Origin: Phocaeicola_A sp045545095
GTDB taxonomy: Bacteria; Bacteroidota; Bacteroidia; Bacteroidales; Bacteroidaceae
Length of the DNA: 64,000 bases
Direction of reading: 5' to 3'
Assembly: GCA_045545095.1 (NCBI GenBank)
Contig: JAZQAG010000041.1
Location: 62,001 to 126,000 of the forward strand
Below the pieces are notes generated by a model. It was given only the letters and a program-made list of their open reading frames with translations, searched no databases and had not been told where the DNA came from. Position 1 is the stretch's first letter, and each line of letters begins with the position of its first letter. Shown one piece after another: positions 25,458 to 36,900 of the stretch. The position numbers were made by a program, and so were the translations under genes.

Positions 25458-26942
25458 ATGAAAAAGTTTTTTTTCACTCTATGCATAGCCTGTTCTTTAG
25501 CATTAACTGCTTTAGCTCAAGAGTCAGCCCAAACAAAGAAACCGGCCACTCTCCGCTTTGATTTTGGTGGTGGAGAAGTTGCTGAAGGATTCATTGGAGT
25601 CACAGCCTCTACTGGTTATTCAGAAACACTTGGTTACGGATTTGAAGATGGGGCCAAAATTATAGAGACTGTCCGTACTCCCAAAAAGAAAAAAAACATC
25701 GATGCGCTAAACTATGACTTTATCACCAGTGAAGATGGAACTCCTTTCCGCTTCTCAGTACAACTACCCGAAGGCAATTACAAGGTAACCGTTACCTTGG
25801 GGGATAAAGAGGGTACATCCAAAACAACTGTCAGAGCTGAAACACGCCGTCTGATGCTTGAAAGTGCCACGACCAACAAAGGGGAGATACGCAAAGAGAG
25901 TTTCAATGTGAACATACGTACCCCAAAACTATCAGCAGGCAATACCATCAAACTTGATTCGCATGAATGGGATGCTAAGACTGGTACAATCAAGACCCTT
26001 ACATGGGACAATAAACTGACTATACAGTTCCACGATGAACGCCCTTGTGTGTGCGCTATCGAGATTGAGCCATTGGATGATGTAATCACTGTTTTTGTCA
26101 TCGGTGATTCGACTGTCACCGACCAACGTTCTGCTGGCACATGGGCTCAATACCTGCCCCGCTGGTTCAAAAACAATGTCGTGATAGCCAATCATGCAGA
26201 ATCAGGACAGACCCTCAAAGGATTCCGTTTCCAACGCCGTTGGGATAAGGTAATGGAAAGTGTCAAAGAAGGCGATTACCTATTTATCCAATTAGGCACT
26301 AACGATGAGAAAAAGAAAGGACACGATCCCATGTGGCCAGCCGATGACCATGCTGGAGACTGGATACGGACACATTCCGATGCCGAAACCGACTACATTT
26401 GGGAACTTGCTATTATGGCCGTCGAAGCACGCCGTCACGGTGTAATTCCCGTCATCGTATCCCCCATGAGCAAATTTGACCGTAAGAATCTAGTTCCTAC
26501 CCATGTCATGGATGCTTATGGGGAAAATGCCTCCAAAGCTGCCGAATTAGCGCAATGTGCCTTCATTGATTTGTGGGGAATGAGTATCGATATCATCAAT
26601 GCTGTGGGAGAAGATGCCCTACACGTTTATTCTGACGGGACACATACCAACGATTACGGAGGTTACCTGTACTCGCTCTGCATTGCTAAAGGAATCAAAG
26701 AAAATGGACTTGAACTGGCGAATTATCTGGTTGACGACTTGATTGATATCAATCCGAAGAATCCGACACCCCGCTATTCAGACTTTACGGTTCCTATTGA
26801 AAAGCGGGTAGCCCCTCGCCGTAAGGGTACAACATCCATGGGATTTGCGGCAGAAGGCTTGGCTCCGGGACAACGTTTTCCCGGTGACACCCAAGGCGAA
26901 GCAGAATATCGCGCGGCCCAGAAAGCCAAGCAAAGGAAATAA
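25458..26942 (+). CDS. Secreted rhamnogalacturonan acetylesterase-like SGNH hydrolase
   Basis: This 494-aa protein has a signal peptide (KFFFTLCIACSLALTALA). An N-terminal beta-sandwich follows (about 30-205: RFDFGGGEVAEGFIGVTAST), then a GDSL/SGNH esterase domain. Catalytic blocks are GDSTVTDQ (Ser at 218), HAESGQTLKGF (Gly block), QLGTNDEKKKGH (Asn block) and SDGTHTNDYGG (Asp-His block). Family CE12 members remove acetyl groups from pectic rhamnogalacturonan. It probably acts in the periplasm or on the surface. No polysaccharide-utilisation operon surrounds it, and the next gene is a nucleoside phosphorylase. Confidence 0.88.
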   Translation: MKKFFFTLCIACSLALTALAQESAQTKKPATLRFDFGGGEVAEGFIGVTASTGYSETLGYGFEDGAKIIETVRTPKKKKNIDALNYDFITSEDGTPFRFSVQLPEGNYKVTVTLGDKEGTSKTTVRAETRRLMLESATTNKGEIRKESFNVNIRTPKLSAGNTIKLDSHEWDAKTGTIKTLTWDNKLTIQFHDERPCVCAIEIEPLDDVITVFVIGDSTVTDQRSAGTWAQYLPRWFKNNVVIANHAESGQTLKGFRFQRRWDKVMESVKEGDYLFIQLGTNDEKKKGHDPMWPADDHAGDWIRTHSDAETDYIWELAIMAVEARRHGVIPVIVSPMSKFDRKNLVPTHVMDAYGENASKAAELAQCAFIDLWGMSIDIINAVGEDALHVYSDGTHTNDYGGYLYSLCIAKGIKENGLELANYLVDDLIDINPKNPTPRYSDFTVPIEKRVAPRRKGTTSMGFAAEGLAPGQRFPGDTQGEAEYRAAQKAKQRK

Positions 26943-26980
26943 CAATCGCAAACCCGAGTATCAATTCTAATAAACCAACT

Positions 26981-27859
26981 ATGCTGAAATATTTTCCAGA
27001 GTCTGAACTTATTATCAATCCTGACGGTTCGATTTTCCACCTACACTTACGACCCGAACAACTGGCCGACAAAGTCATATTGGTTGGCGATCCGGGGCGT
27101 GTAGCACTCGTGGCTTCACATTTCGAGACAATAGAGTGTAACATAGAAAGTCGTGAATTCAAGACTGTTACAGGCTTATATAAAGGCAAACGAATCACAG
27201 TACTTTCCACAGGTATCGGGTGTGATAATATAGATATCGTAATGAACGAATTGGATGCTTTGGCCAACATTGATTTTCACACACGGCATGAGCATCCAAC
27301 CCATCGCACATTGGAAATTGTCCGCATAGGAACCTGTGGAGGACTTCAACCAAACACTCCTATCGGAACTTTTATCCTTTCGGAAAAGAGTATAGGTTTT
27401 GACGGGCTACTCAACTTCTATGCAGGACGCGACACGATATGTGATTCGACGCTCGAAGCAGCCTTCAAATCGCATGTTGAATGGCCTCTCTCTATGGGAA
27501 ATCCTTACGCGGTTTCTGCTGATTCAGAACTCACCACACGCATAGCTGGCACAACTGAGGAAATGGTACGTGGTATCACCATTGCTTGTGGAGGCTTTTT
27601 TGGTCCGCAAGGAAGAGAATTACGCATACCACTTGCGTTTCCCTGTTTAAATGAAAAAATTGGCACTTTCCAACATACAGGATTATGTATTACCAATTTT
27701 GAAATGGAAAGTTCTGCTTTAGCCGGTTTATCCCTACTCCTTGGGCACAAAGCCACAACCATATGTATGGTTATCGCCAATAGATTAGCTAAAGAAGCCA
27801 ATGCAAATTATAAGAATTCGATAGACAATCTCATCACCATAGTTTTAGATCGTATATAA
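26981..27859 (+). CDS. Nucleoside phosphorylase (uridine phosphorylase-like)
   Basis: This 292-aa protein of the PNP/UDP phosphorylase superfamily shows VILVGDPGRVALVASHFE at the phosphate site, TVLSTGIGCDNIDIVMNELD, IVRIGTCGGLQPNTPIGTFI and the nucleoside-binding NFEMESSALAGLSLLLGHKA. It splits a nucleoside with phosphate into free base and ribose-1-phosphate; uridine is the likeliest substrate but purines are not excluded. It is cytoplasmic and follows the esterase gene by 38 bp. Confidence 0.88.
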   Translation: MLKYFPESELIINPDGSIFHLHLRPEQLADKVILVGDPGRVALVASHFETIECNIESREFKTVTGLYKGKRITVLSTGIGCDNIDIVMNELDALANIDFHTRHEHPTHRTLEIVRIGTCGGLQPNTPIGTFILSEKSIGFDGLLNFYAGRDTICDSTLEAAFKSHVEWPLSMGNPYAVSADSELTTRIAGTTEEMVRGITIACGGFFGPQGRELRIPLAFPCLNEKIGTFQHTGLCITNFEMESSALAGLSLLLGHKATTICMVIANRLAKEANANYKNSIDNLITIVLDRI

Positions 27860-27908
27860 TAATATATCAATATTGCAATTATAAATATATAACAAATAAC
27901 ATTGTATC

Positions 27909-28766
27909 ATGAATAAAAAAACTTTGTATTTGTCTCTATTTTTACTATCCTTTTTATATATCGGATGTAGTACCGTCCCCATAACCGGACGTAAACAGGT
28001 CCTTTTGGTTAGTGACCAAGAAATTCTTTCTGCAAGTCTCACCCAATACAGTAGTTATATGAATAGTGCATCACGCTCTACCAACCCGACTCGTTCTTCT
28101 ATGGTTACCCGCGTCGGTCAACGTATTGCCGCTGCAACTGAAAAATATCTTCGCCAAAACGGTTTAGAGAATGAATTAGCAAACTTCTCTTGGGAATTCA
28201 ATCTAGTGAACGATACACAAATAAATGCATTCTGTATGCCGGGAGGAAAAATTGTTGTTTACGAAGGTTTGATGAAATTAATTGATTCTGAAGATGAACT
28301 TGCAGTTGTTGTCGGTCACGAAGTTGCACATGCCGTAGCTAAACATAGTAATGAACGTATGAGCCAACAAATGCTCACTCAATATGGTGCTCAGGTACTC
28401 AGCGCTGCTGTAGCCAAGAAAAGTGAGATGATACAAAGTATGGCAGGCCAAATCTATGGTCTTGGTGCCCAATACGGTCTTACCCTTCCATTCTCTCGTA
28501 AACACGAATTAGAAGCAGACTATATGGGACTGATACTAATGACCATTGCAGGATACAATCCGGATGTAGCGGTAGGTTTTTGGCAAAAAATGTCTGCAGA
28601 TGGAACACAAACTCCAGAATTCATGAGTACACATCCGAGTGACGCCAAACGTATCAAAGAAATTCAGGAAGAACTACCCAAAATAAAGAAAGCATATCAA
28701 TCATCAGGAATAAAAAACACCAATTCTACATCCCCAAAAGCCATTTACGAATGGAACTTTAAGTAA
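27909..28766 (+). CDS. M48-family metalloprotease lipoprotein
   Basis: This 285-aa protein has a lipoprotein signal (LYLSLFLLSFLYIGC). The zinc motif HEVAH is at residues 137-141 (VVGHEVAHAVAKHSNERMS), and the third-ligand segment is KHELEADYMGLILM. This matches periplasmic M48 proteases of the BepA/LoiP type, which clear misassembled outer-membrane proteins. The presence of a porin gene next to it (28875) suits that role, but the pairing is inference. Confidence 0.9.
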   Translation: MNKKTLYLSLFLLSFLYIGCSTVPITGRKQVLLVSDQEILSASLTQYSSYMNSASRSTNPTRSSMVTRVGQRIAAATEKYLRQNGLENELANFSWEFNLVNDTQINAFCMPGGKIVVYEGLMKLIDSEDELAVVVGHEVAHAVAKHSNERMSQQMLTQYGAQVLSAAVAKKSEMIQSMAGQIYGLGAQYGLTLPFSRKHELEADYMGLILMTIAGYNPDVAVGFWQKMSADGTQTPEFMSTHPSDAKRIKEIQEELPKIKKAYQSSGIKNTNSTSPKAIYEWNFK

Positions 28767-28858
28767 CAAAGCATATTTGAGAAGAAAAAAGAATCTTAAA
28801 AAGAGTATTAAAACGGATTCATTTGTAATAATAGAACTGTTCATATCATTTTTTTGCC

Positions 28859-28866
28859 TAAATTTG
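28859..28866 (+). promoter_or_regulatory. -7 box at the porin gene start
   Basis: TAAATTTG matches TAnnTTTG only 8 bp before the preferred ATG (28875), implying a very short or leaderless mRNA. Confidence 0.5.
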
Positions 28867-28874
28867 CAGCCATT

Positions 28875-30977
28875 ATGAGAAGAATATTATTCTATTTATT
28901 ACTTATACTTATTGGAGGCGCAGCACAAGGCCAACAACGTTTATCCAATAATCGCACCAAATCTTTTACAGGTATTGGAGATGATTTGGGAAACAATATG
29001 ACACAGGAAGACCGTTCCCGTATGCAACAGGATAGTACGACGACTGAAGTTACCGATATTCCTGTTGACCTACATCAGTGGACATTATCATCGCGTTTTG
29101 GCGATATCCATCCAACAACTGTGGATACTGTATGGCATCAATATATGAATGCTCACCTGAATGAAGGAATGACAGGAGAGTTTAACCATCTTGGTAACTT
29201 TGGATCACCTCGTGAATCTCGTATTTATTTTGAGCGGGAGACTCATACGAATCTTTTTTTTACTGACCCTTATACATTTTTCTACCTCAAACCTGACCAG
29301 TTCCATTTCACTAATACAAAATCCCCTTTCACTAATCTGACATACTACAGTGCCGGAAACAAATTGAATGGAGATGATCATTTCAAAGCCTACTTTGCTA
29401 TCAATGCCAACAAGAGAACAGGCTTTGGTTTTTTAGCGGATTATGTATATGGCCGCGGACAATACAATAGTCAATCTACCTCACTATTCAATGCAAGTCT
29501 CTATGCTTACCATCATGGAGAACGATATCAAGCAAATTTTTTGGCCAGTAACTATCACATGAAAATGGCTGAAAATGGAGGTATTACAGATGACCGATAT
29601 ATTACAGATCCTATGGAAATGGCTGAGGGAGAACGAACTTATGATCCTGCCAATATCCCCACAAAAATGGAAAAGGCATGGAATCGTAATGATAATTGGA
29701 ACATCTATTTCAATCATCGCTATAGTGTTGGTTTTTATCGAAGTGAGGAATTGGCTGAAGATGATACCACCACTACTCCTAAAGAAACGTTCATTCCTGT
29801 TACCAGTTTCATTCACACAGCCCAAGTTACTACTAACGATAGAAAATTTATTAGCCGCAATGAACCAACCAATTACTATTTAAACAATTATCCATTAAAT
29901 GGAGATACAGACCGCACTCGCTTTCTCTCGGTCAAAAACACCTTCAGCATAGCCTTATTAGAGGGATTTAACAAATGGGCTCAAGCAGGTTTGGCAGCAT
30001 ACATAACTCACGAATACCGTCAATTTCATTTGCCAGATACATTTATATATGAATCGGCAGAATATACTCATAAGTACTCCGAGAATATTGTCAGTGTTGG
30101 CGGGAAATTGACTCGTCGTCAAGGCCATACACTTCACTATGATTTATTAGGAGAAACAGTCATTGCAGGAGAAGATCTTGGACAATTTTTAGTTGAAGGA
30201 AGTGGCAACCTGAATTTTCGCCTATTCAAAGACACCGTACGTTTAGACGTTAAAGCCCATATTAAAAATATGGCTCCTTCGTTTTATTTCCGCCATTATC
30301 ACTCACGACACTATTGGTGGGACAATAATGATTTGGACAAGGTTTTCAGTACCCGCTTAGAAGGAGGGATAACAATCGAAAAAAGTCGTACCCGCCTGCG
30401 TGCCGGAGTAGAGAACATTAAGAACTATACTTATTTCGCAAATAATAGCCAACCTGTTTTGAATAGCAATAATTCCCCAACGACATACAGAAACAGTGTT
30501 CATGTAGCCCAATGCAGTGACAATATCCAAGTTTTTACAGCACGCCTTTCACAAGATTTCAAATTAGGCATTTTCCATTTGGACAATGAAATAACTTACC
30601 AAAAAAGTAGTAACAATACCGTACTTCCATTACCCGAATTATCACTCTACCACAACTTTTATATTTCATTCAAATTAGCAAAAGTATTGAGCATGGAATT
30701 CGGTGCAGATTTACGCTATTTCAGCAAATATTATGCATCAGATTATGCACCAGCTTTAGGACAGTTCATCCAACAAAACCAACAAGACAAAGTTAAAATC
30801 GGTGGATACCCCTTCGTAAATGTATATTTGAACGCCCATCTGAAACGTACCCGTTTCTACGTTATGATGTACCATATCAACGAAGGAACGGGAGATTCGA
30901 ATTATTTCTTGGCTCCCCACTACCCCATCAATCCACGCACATTACAATTAGGACTTTCATGGAACTTCTTTGATTAG
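28875..30977 (+). CDS. Putative outer-membrane porin (Porin_10 type)
   Basis: Using the ATG at 28875, the protein is 700 aa with a signal peptide (MRRILFYLLLILIGGAAQGQ). An ATG seven codons upstream would spoil the signal. The body is rich in alternating aromatic strands (NLFFTDPYTFFYLKPDQFHF, FYISFKLAKVLSMEFGADL) and ends LGLSWNFFD, as expected of a beta barrel. It resembles the Bacteroidetes putative porin family Porin_10. The permeant is unknown. The solute-binding protein gene follows after 37 bp. Confidence 0.8.
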   Translation: MRRILFYLLLILIGGAAQGQQRLSNNRTKSFTGIGDDLGNNMTQEDRSRMQQDSTTTEVTDIPVDLHQWTLSSRFGDIHPTTVDTVWHQYMNAHLNEGMTGEFNHLGNFGSPRESRIYFERETHTNLFFTDPYTFFYLKPDQFHFTNTKSPFTNLTYYSAGNKLNGDDHFKAYFAINANKRTGFGFLADYVYGRGQYNSQSTSLFNASLYAYHHGERYQANFLASNYHMKMAENGGITDDRYITDPMEMAEGERTYDPANIPTKMEKAWNRNDNWNIYFNHRYSVGFYRSEELAEDDTTTTPKETFIPVTSFIHTAQVTTNDRKFISRNEPTNYYLNNYPLNGDTDRTRFLSVKNTFSIALLEGFNKWAQAGLAAYITHEYRQFHLPDTFIYESAEYTHKYSENIVSVGGKLTRRQGHTLHYDLLGETVIAGEDLGQFLVEGSGNLNFRLFKDTVRLDVKAHIKNMAPSFYFRHYHSRHYWWDNNDLDKVFSTRLEGGITIEKSRTRLRAGVENIKNYTYFANNSQPVLNSNNSPTTYRNSVHVAQCSDNIQVFTARLSQDFKLGIFHLDNEITYQKSSNNTVLPLPELSLYHNFYISFKLAKVLSMEFGADLRYFSKYYASDYAPALGQFIQQNQQDKVKIGGYPFVNVYLNAHLKRTRFYVMMYHINEGTGDSNYFLAPHYPINPRTLQLGLSWNFFD

Positions 30978-31014
30978 TCCCATACAAAGTTTAGACTTAT
31001 AACAGACTTCAATT

Positions 31015-31824
31015 ATGCAATGGAAAAGATATCGGAAATATCCAATCATAGGTATTCTCATCGCCATCAGTGCCATCATAATGCTTCCGTCTAAAAGTCC
31101 TCACCGTTCTTTCCGGGATTATGAGGATATACAAACTGAAGGGATATTACGTATCACTACAAATTATAGTACAAAAAGTTACTATGTAAATGATAAAGGC
31201 AATATTGATGGGTATCATTATCAGTTAGCCAAACAGTTTGCTGATATCCATAATTTAAAATTGGAAGTCATCCCACTCACAAGCTATATTGAGCAAGAAG
31301 AATTATTGAGAAATGGAGGTTGCGATATCATCATTAATGGAAGACCTTTAAGCATTCTGCCTGATACATTTTTCAGACACACTGTCCCTGTTGACATCAA
31401 TAGGCAAATCCTCATTCAAAGAAGGCCCTTAACCTCAACAGACAGTACACAATATTATCTTAAAAGTCAAATAGATTTGGCAGGACGAACATTGACGATA
31501 CCAGCCGGTTCAACCTTTAGAAATCGTATTCACCATCTGATTGAAGAAATTGGAGATACTATTTATATCCACGAAATGCCCTTATATGGGGAAGAACAAC
31601 TGATGGCTATGGTAGCTCATGGTGATATTCCTTATGCCATATGCGATGAAAAGACTGTCAAGGCATACATACATCAATATCCACAATTGGATAACACCTT
31701 AGCTTTCGGTTTCAATCAATTTTATACATGGATTGTCAACCAACATTCAACTGCATTGTTGGATAGCCTGAATATTTGGATTCCACGTTTACAGGAAAAT
31801 AAACACATCGCAAAAGAAAAGTAA
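31015..31824 (+). CDS. Family 3 solute-binding-like protein
   Basis: This 269-aa protein has an N-terminal membrane or signal segment (YPIIGILIAISAIIMLP) followed by a periplasmic binding-protein fold: GILRITTNYSTKSYYVND, GYHYQLAKQFADIHNLKLE, then LAGRTLTIPAGSTFRNRI and MAMVAHGDIPYAICDEKT. It resembles SBP_bac_3 amino-acid-binding proteins and the N-terminal part of MltF, but lacks a transglycosylase domain and no ABC transporter is nearby. It is probably a membrane-tethered sensor or binding protein. Confidence 0.75.
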   Translation: MQWKRYRKYPIIGILIAISAIIMLPSKSPHRSFRDYEDIQTEGILRITTNYSTKSYYVNDKGNIDGYHYQLAKQFADIHNLKLEVIPLTSYIEQEELLRNGGCDIIINGRPLSILPDTFFRHTVPVDINRQILIQRRPLTSTDSTQYYLKSQIDLAGRTLTIPAGSTFRNRIHHLIEEIGDTIYIHEMPLYGEEQLMAMVAHGDIPYAICDEKTVKAYIHQYPQLDNTLAFGFNQFYTWIVNQHSTALLDSLNIWIPRLQENKHIAKEK

Positions 31825-31846
31825 TTTAGAAGATAACAATATTATC

Positions 31847-32827
31847 ATGGATACTATAAAGTGGGGATTTATCGGTTGTGGAGAAGCAACAGAAAAAAAA
31901 AGTGGACCAGCTTTCGCCCAAGTCAAAGGTTCAACCGTCATAGCAGTGATGAGCCGTGACAAAAATAAAGCGAAATCCTATGCTGAAAGAAATGGTATTC
32001 CGAAATGGTACACCGATGCACAAGAATTGGTGGACGATCCCGATGTAAATGCAGTATATATTGCCACTCCACCATCTTCACATGCCACATTTGCCATCAT
32101 GGCAATGAAAGCTGGTAAACCTGCTTACATAGAAAAGCCTATGGCTGCAAGTTACGAAGAATGTGCACGCATCAATCGAATCAGCGAACAGACAGGAGTC
32201 CCCTGTTTCGTTGCTTATTACCGCAGATACTTACCTTACTTCCAAAAAGTAAAGGAACTTCTGAAGCAAGGTGAAATAGGCAATGTCATCAACGTACAAA
32301 TTCGTTTTGCACAACCTCCTCGGGCCCTGGATTACAACACAGGAAATCTGCCATGGCGTGTACAACCGATAATTTCTGGCGGAGGTTATTTCTATGATTT
32401 GGCCCCCCATCAATTGGATTTGTTACAAGACATGTTTGGCGTCATCCTTGAAGCACAAGGATATACCAGTAATCGGGGAGGACTTTATAAAGTCGAGGAT
32501 ACTCTTAGCGCCTGTTTCAAATTTGAAAATGGTTTGCCTGGTTCTGGCTCTTGGTGCTTTGTTGCTCATGAATCAGCCATGGAGGACCGTATTGAGATTA
32601 TTGGCGACAAAGGTATGCTCAGTTTTTCGGTCTTTACATTTGAACCTATAAGCCTGCATACCGAAAGAGGTACAGAAATGTTCGATATCCCCAATCCTCC
32701 CTTTGTACAACTACCATTAATCCAATCCGTCGTTAGTCATCTACGCAAGGAAGGAATTTGCACGTGTGATAATATTAGTGCCACTCCTACCAATTGGGTC
32801 ATGGATAAGATTCTTGGAAAAATCTAA
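31847..32827 (+). CDS. Gfo/Idh/MocA-family oxidoreductase
   Basis: This 326-aa protein has an N-terminal Rossmann domain (WGFIGCGEATEKKSGPAF), followed by AVYIATPPSSHATFAIMAM and the conserved EKPMAASYEEC. The C-terminal alpha/beta domain includes GGGYFYDLAPHQLDLLQDMF. It is an NAD(P)-dependent sugar or inositol dehydrogenase-type enzyme with unknown substrate. It starts 22 bp after the binding-protein gene. Confidence 0.9.
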   Translation: MDTIKWGFIGCGEATEKKSGPAFAQVKGSTVIAVMSRDKNKAKSYAERNGIPKWYTDAQELVDDPDVNAVYIATPPSSHATFAIMAMKAGKPAYIEKPMAASYEECARINRISEQTGVPCFVAYYRRYLPYFQKVKELLKQGEIGNVINVQIRFAQPPRALDYNTGNLPWRVQPIISGGGYFYDLAPHQLDLLQDMFGVILEAQGYTSNRGGLYKVEDTLSACFKFENGLPGSGSWCFVAHESAMEDRIEIIGDKGMLSFSVFTFEPISLHTERGTEMFDIPNPPFVQLPLIQSVVSHLRKEGICTCDNISATPTNWVMDKILGKI

Positions 32828-32859
32828 CCCCCTTTGAACAAGCCTGCTTTACTCCCCAT

Positions 32860-33978
32860 ATGAAAAAGTCATGTATAATACTCCTATTTATACTCGCAAG
32901 CGCTTTGACGATAAGCGCAGTGGAGAAAAAGAAATCATCTGAGGATTTTCAAGCAGATACTTGTTCACTCTCTAACATTCACGATACCAAAAAGAAAAAT
33001 ATTTTCATAAAAGCCTATGATTTATTAGTCAATTATCTCGATTATTATAGCTACGATACAGCATATATCCGACCACCTGCATTCAAATATACTGTAATGT
33101 TGCAGCAAAGCGCTTCGTTCGAGAATTATACAATTCGAACAAATACGCCACGCGTTCAGAAATTAAGATTGGCGCCCGATCACAGTTACAAATTGGGAGC
33201 CTATTTCGGATGGCACTCTCTTTTTTTAGGGTTCTCCATCAATACGAATGAACTATTCTCCAAACGGAAAGGTTCTAACAAAAAGACTGAATATTTCATC
33301 AACATGTACGGTTGTCAGTTAGGTTGTGATCTTTTTTATCGTAGCACTGGTAATGATTTCAAGATTCGGGAAAGTGAAGGATTCTTTCACAATGGAGTAG
33401 AGCACAATTTACGGGGTGTCGATTATAGTGGTTTGAAAGTAAAATCTTTTGGAGCCAACGTTTATTATGTTTTCAATAACAAACACTTCTCTTACCCAGC
33501 AGCCTATGCCCAAACAACGGTACAAAAAATCAGTCGTGGCACATTGGTTGCCGGGCTCTCATGGTCAAGGCATGACTGCGATTTCAACCATAGCTTATTA
33601 CCCGAAGAGATTCGAAATGATATGAGTGAAAGTTTGAAATTCACCAATGTCAGATATACCGATTTCAACATTAATTTCGGATATGCGTTCAATTGGGTAT
33701 TCCAAGACAATTGGTTATTAGCCGTAGCACTGACCCCTGCTATAGCTTACAAGACATCCAACATCCAAGTACAGAGTTCTGATTACAATCAAAAATATCG
33801 TAACATCAATTTTGACTTCATTACACGAGCCGGTCTTGTCTATAACAACAATCGTTTTTTTGCTGGTGCATCAGCCGTAGCCCATGTTTACCAATACTAC
33901 CAAAAGAATTTCTCATTAACGGATAATTTCGGCATTCTAAATGTATATGTAGGTCTCAATTTTGGCAAAAAGGATTGA
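32860..33978 (+). CDS. DUF4421 family secreted or outer-membrane protein
   Basis: This 372-aa protein has signal peptide KSCIILLFILASALTISA. The pattern YDTAYIRPPAFKYTVMLQQS, SYKLGAYFGWHSLFLGFSIN and a closing LNVYVGLNFGKKD indicates a small beta barrel and matches the Bacteroidetes family DUF4421. Its role is unknown. It ends 6 bp from the convergent surface-protein gene on the minus strand. Confidence 0.8.
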   Translation: MKKSCIILLFILASALTISAVEKKKSSEDFQADTCSLSNIHDTKKKNIFIKAYDLLVNYLDYYSYDTAYIRPPAFKYTVMLQQSASFENYTIRTNTPRVQKLRLAPDHSYKLGAYFGWHSLFLGFSINTNELFSKRKGSNKKTEYFINMYGCQLGCDLFYRSTGNDFKIRESEGFFHNGVEHNLRGVDYSGLKVKSFGANVYYVFNNKHFSYPAAYAQTTVQKISRGTLVAGLSWSRHDCDFNHSLLPEEIRNDMSESLKFTNVRYTDFNINFGYAFNWVFQDNWLLAVALTPAIAYKTSNIQVQSSDYNQKYRNINFDFITRAGLVYNNNRFFAGASAVAHVYQYYQKNFSLTDNFGILNVYVGLNFGKKD

Positions 33979-33984
33979 AACATA

Positions 33985-36900
33985 TTATTTGAAGACCGAA
34001 ATTTTGGTCTTATATTTTCCACCAACAATCACATACACACCTTCTGACAATTTCTCGCGAAGTTCATTTACTTCCACACTTGTTGCTACTAAAACACCTT
34101 GCAAAGTAAAAACATCTACTAATAAGTCCCTATTTTCATTCTCAATAACATCTACTTTAAAAGAGCCTATCACATACACATCTGCATCAGGCATAGTTTC
34201 TGGAATGTCACTCCAGCCACTGAAAATACATCCCTCTTTAGCAGGAATATCCAATAACTTTATCGTATCACCATATGCAACCAATTCTGTAGCATAAGGC
34301 TCCCCATCAATCAAATATATTAATTGATATTCATTTTTTATATATTCACCTTTCGCTATTATATCGTTTGCAGGCATCGTAGCCGGCAATTCGCTCCATC
34401 CACTAAAAGTATGACCAACCTTATTCGGATACTCCAATGGTATTACCTCATCACCATAATTTATAGAATCCGATGCATATAGTATATTATCAACAAAGTA
34501 TGTAATAACATAACTGTTTACAATATAAGACCCGTTCACGACAATATCTGTGAATGGCATAGTTCCTGGTATTTCGCTCCAACCACTAAAAGTATATCCC
34601 TCTTTCTCTTCGGGAAAAGGTTCTGGTTCTATTATAGAGCCAAACAATACCGTTGAGCGTTTGTACTCTTTTCCATCAATCATATATATGAGATCGAATA
34701 TATACTCTTTATCAATCACATATGTGCCATGAACAATCAAGTCGCAGGCAGGCATCACCGCTGGTAATTCTCCCCAACCAGCAAACAAATATCCCGTTTT
34801 CTGAGGAACCTCAAGCAAAGGAACTGATGCCCCGAATACAACCTGTTTCGTCCCGATAATTTCTCCTTCCAAGATATACGTTACAGTATATATATTAGGT
34901 TGGAAAGAGCCTTGTATCACAAGATCTTCAGCTGGCATTGTTTCAGGCAATTCACTCCAACCGCTGAATGTGTGACCTATTTTAGACGGCATCGGTTCAG
35001 GTTCAAGAAGAGTACCATAGGCTATCTCCATACGCTTATACTCTAAACCATCCAACACATATACCAATGAATAGCTGTTCACCATAAAATTCCCTACAAT
35101 AGTCAAATTACCGGCAGGCATTGTTTCTGGCAATTCACTCCAACCACTGAATGTGTGACCTATTTTTGATGGCATCGGTTCAGGTTCAAGAGGAGTACCA
35201 TAGGCTATCTCCATACGCTTATACTCCAAACCATCCAACACATATACTAATGAATAGCTGTTCACCATAAAGTTCCCTACAATAGTCAAATTACCGGCAG
35301 GCATTGTTTTTGGCAATTCACTCCAACCACTGAATATGTGCCCTATTTTTGATGGCATCGGTTCAGGTTCAAGAGGAGTACCATAGGCTATCTCCATACG
35401 CTTATATTCCAAACCATCCACCATATACACCAATGAATAGCTGTTCACCATAAAATTCCCTACAATAGTCAAATTACCGGCAGGCATTGTTTCTGGCAAT
35501 TCACTCCAGCCACTGAATGTGTGACCTATTTTAGACGGTATCGGTTCAGGTTCAAGAGGAGTACCATAGGCTATCTCCATACGCTTATATTCCAAACCAT
35601 CCACCATATACACCAATGAATAGCTGTTGACAACATATTTCCCATTAATCGTCAAATCACGAGCTGGCATACTCTCAAGCAAACATTCCCACCCCTCAAA
35701 TGTATATCCCTCTTTTGGGGGAACTGCCGGATGAAGTAGTTTTTTCCCATATTCGATGTCGTCTATTTTATATACTGTCCCATCCAAGATATAGGTTACT
35801 TGATATTGCTTGGTAGAGGTTGTTCCATATATTGTCAATTTCTCAGCAGGCATTACATCTGGTACATTTTGCCATCCATTAAACAAATACCCTTCTCCTA
35901 CAACCACATCAGGTGGAGTAATAGGTTCCCCCACAGCAATTTCTTGACTCTTATAAACGTTACCATCAAGTATATAAGTCACTTTATACAATTCCACGTC
36001 CACAAGTTCTACTTGAAATGATAAACTGACAGTTCCTATACTTCCTACAGCATTTCCTTCCACAGGATATCCTTCCTTGTCACATATATTCTTCAGACTG
36101 ATATTAGCATAACGTAATCCATCATCATTAACGGGAACATCATCCATAGAGATTCCTTGAAGATTCAATATAATGACATTACCTTTTATAATATAAGGTA
36201 TGGCAATTTCTGTCCATGTATTCTTCTCACGGTCTCCATAGCTCAATATAGCACTTTTTGTTTCACACGTCACCTCCTCTGAGAACGTCAATTCAATAAG
36301 TCCTTCATCGCTACCCGGATAATAATAAGACTTTAATACTTCCACATTACTCACATTTGTCAATCTCGTTGCCCGCGCAGAAGCCAAATAATTTACCACG
36401 ATTTCTCCATCATACTTATTTTTAGCATTATTTCTATCCACCACATTTTTCAATACCACTTGAAAAGTTTCTCCTTCTTTCAAGTCACCTTCATCCAACA
36501 GTTGATTATAAACATCTGCCAGTTTAACAATATAGATAGTAGCCTGAGTATTGTAATCTTCCGATAATATAATGTCTTGTACATGCACTGTTTTACCATT
36601 TTTCAACAACACATATGCTTCTGCTTTAGAGGCATCAATCTCTACATTGAAATAAAAACTTACATTTCCATCCTTCTCTGTTGTCCGATAGACAGAACCT
36701 TCTTCTGGTATAATATTGGTTGATTGGACAGGAAGAAATGGATTACCTGCCACAAAAGCCACATCCATAGTAACACTCTTACCCCATGTATTGTCATTTT
36801 GGAACTTATAGATTTTATGAGCCTCAACCCCAAGTACACTACTATTGCCAAACTGAGGTAGATTTCCTGACACATTTTCATTGATTCCAAGAACCCGCAA

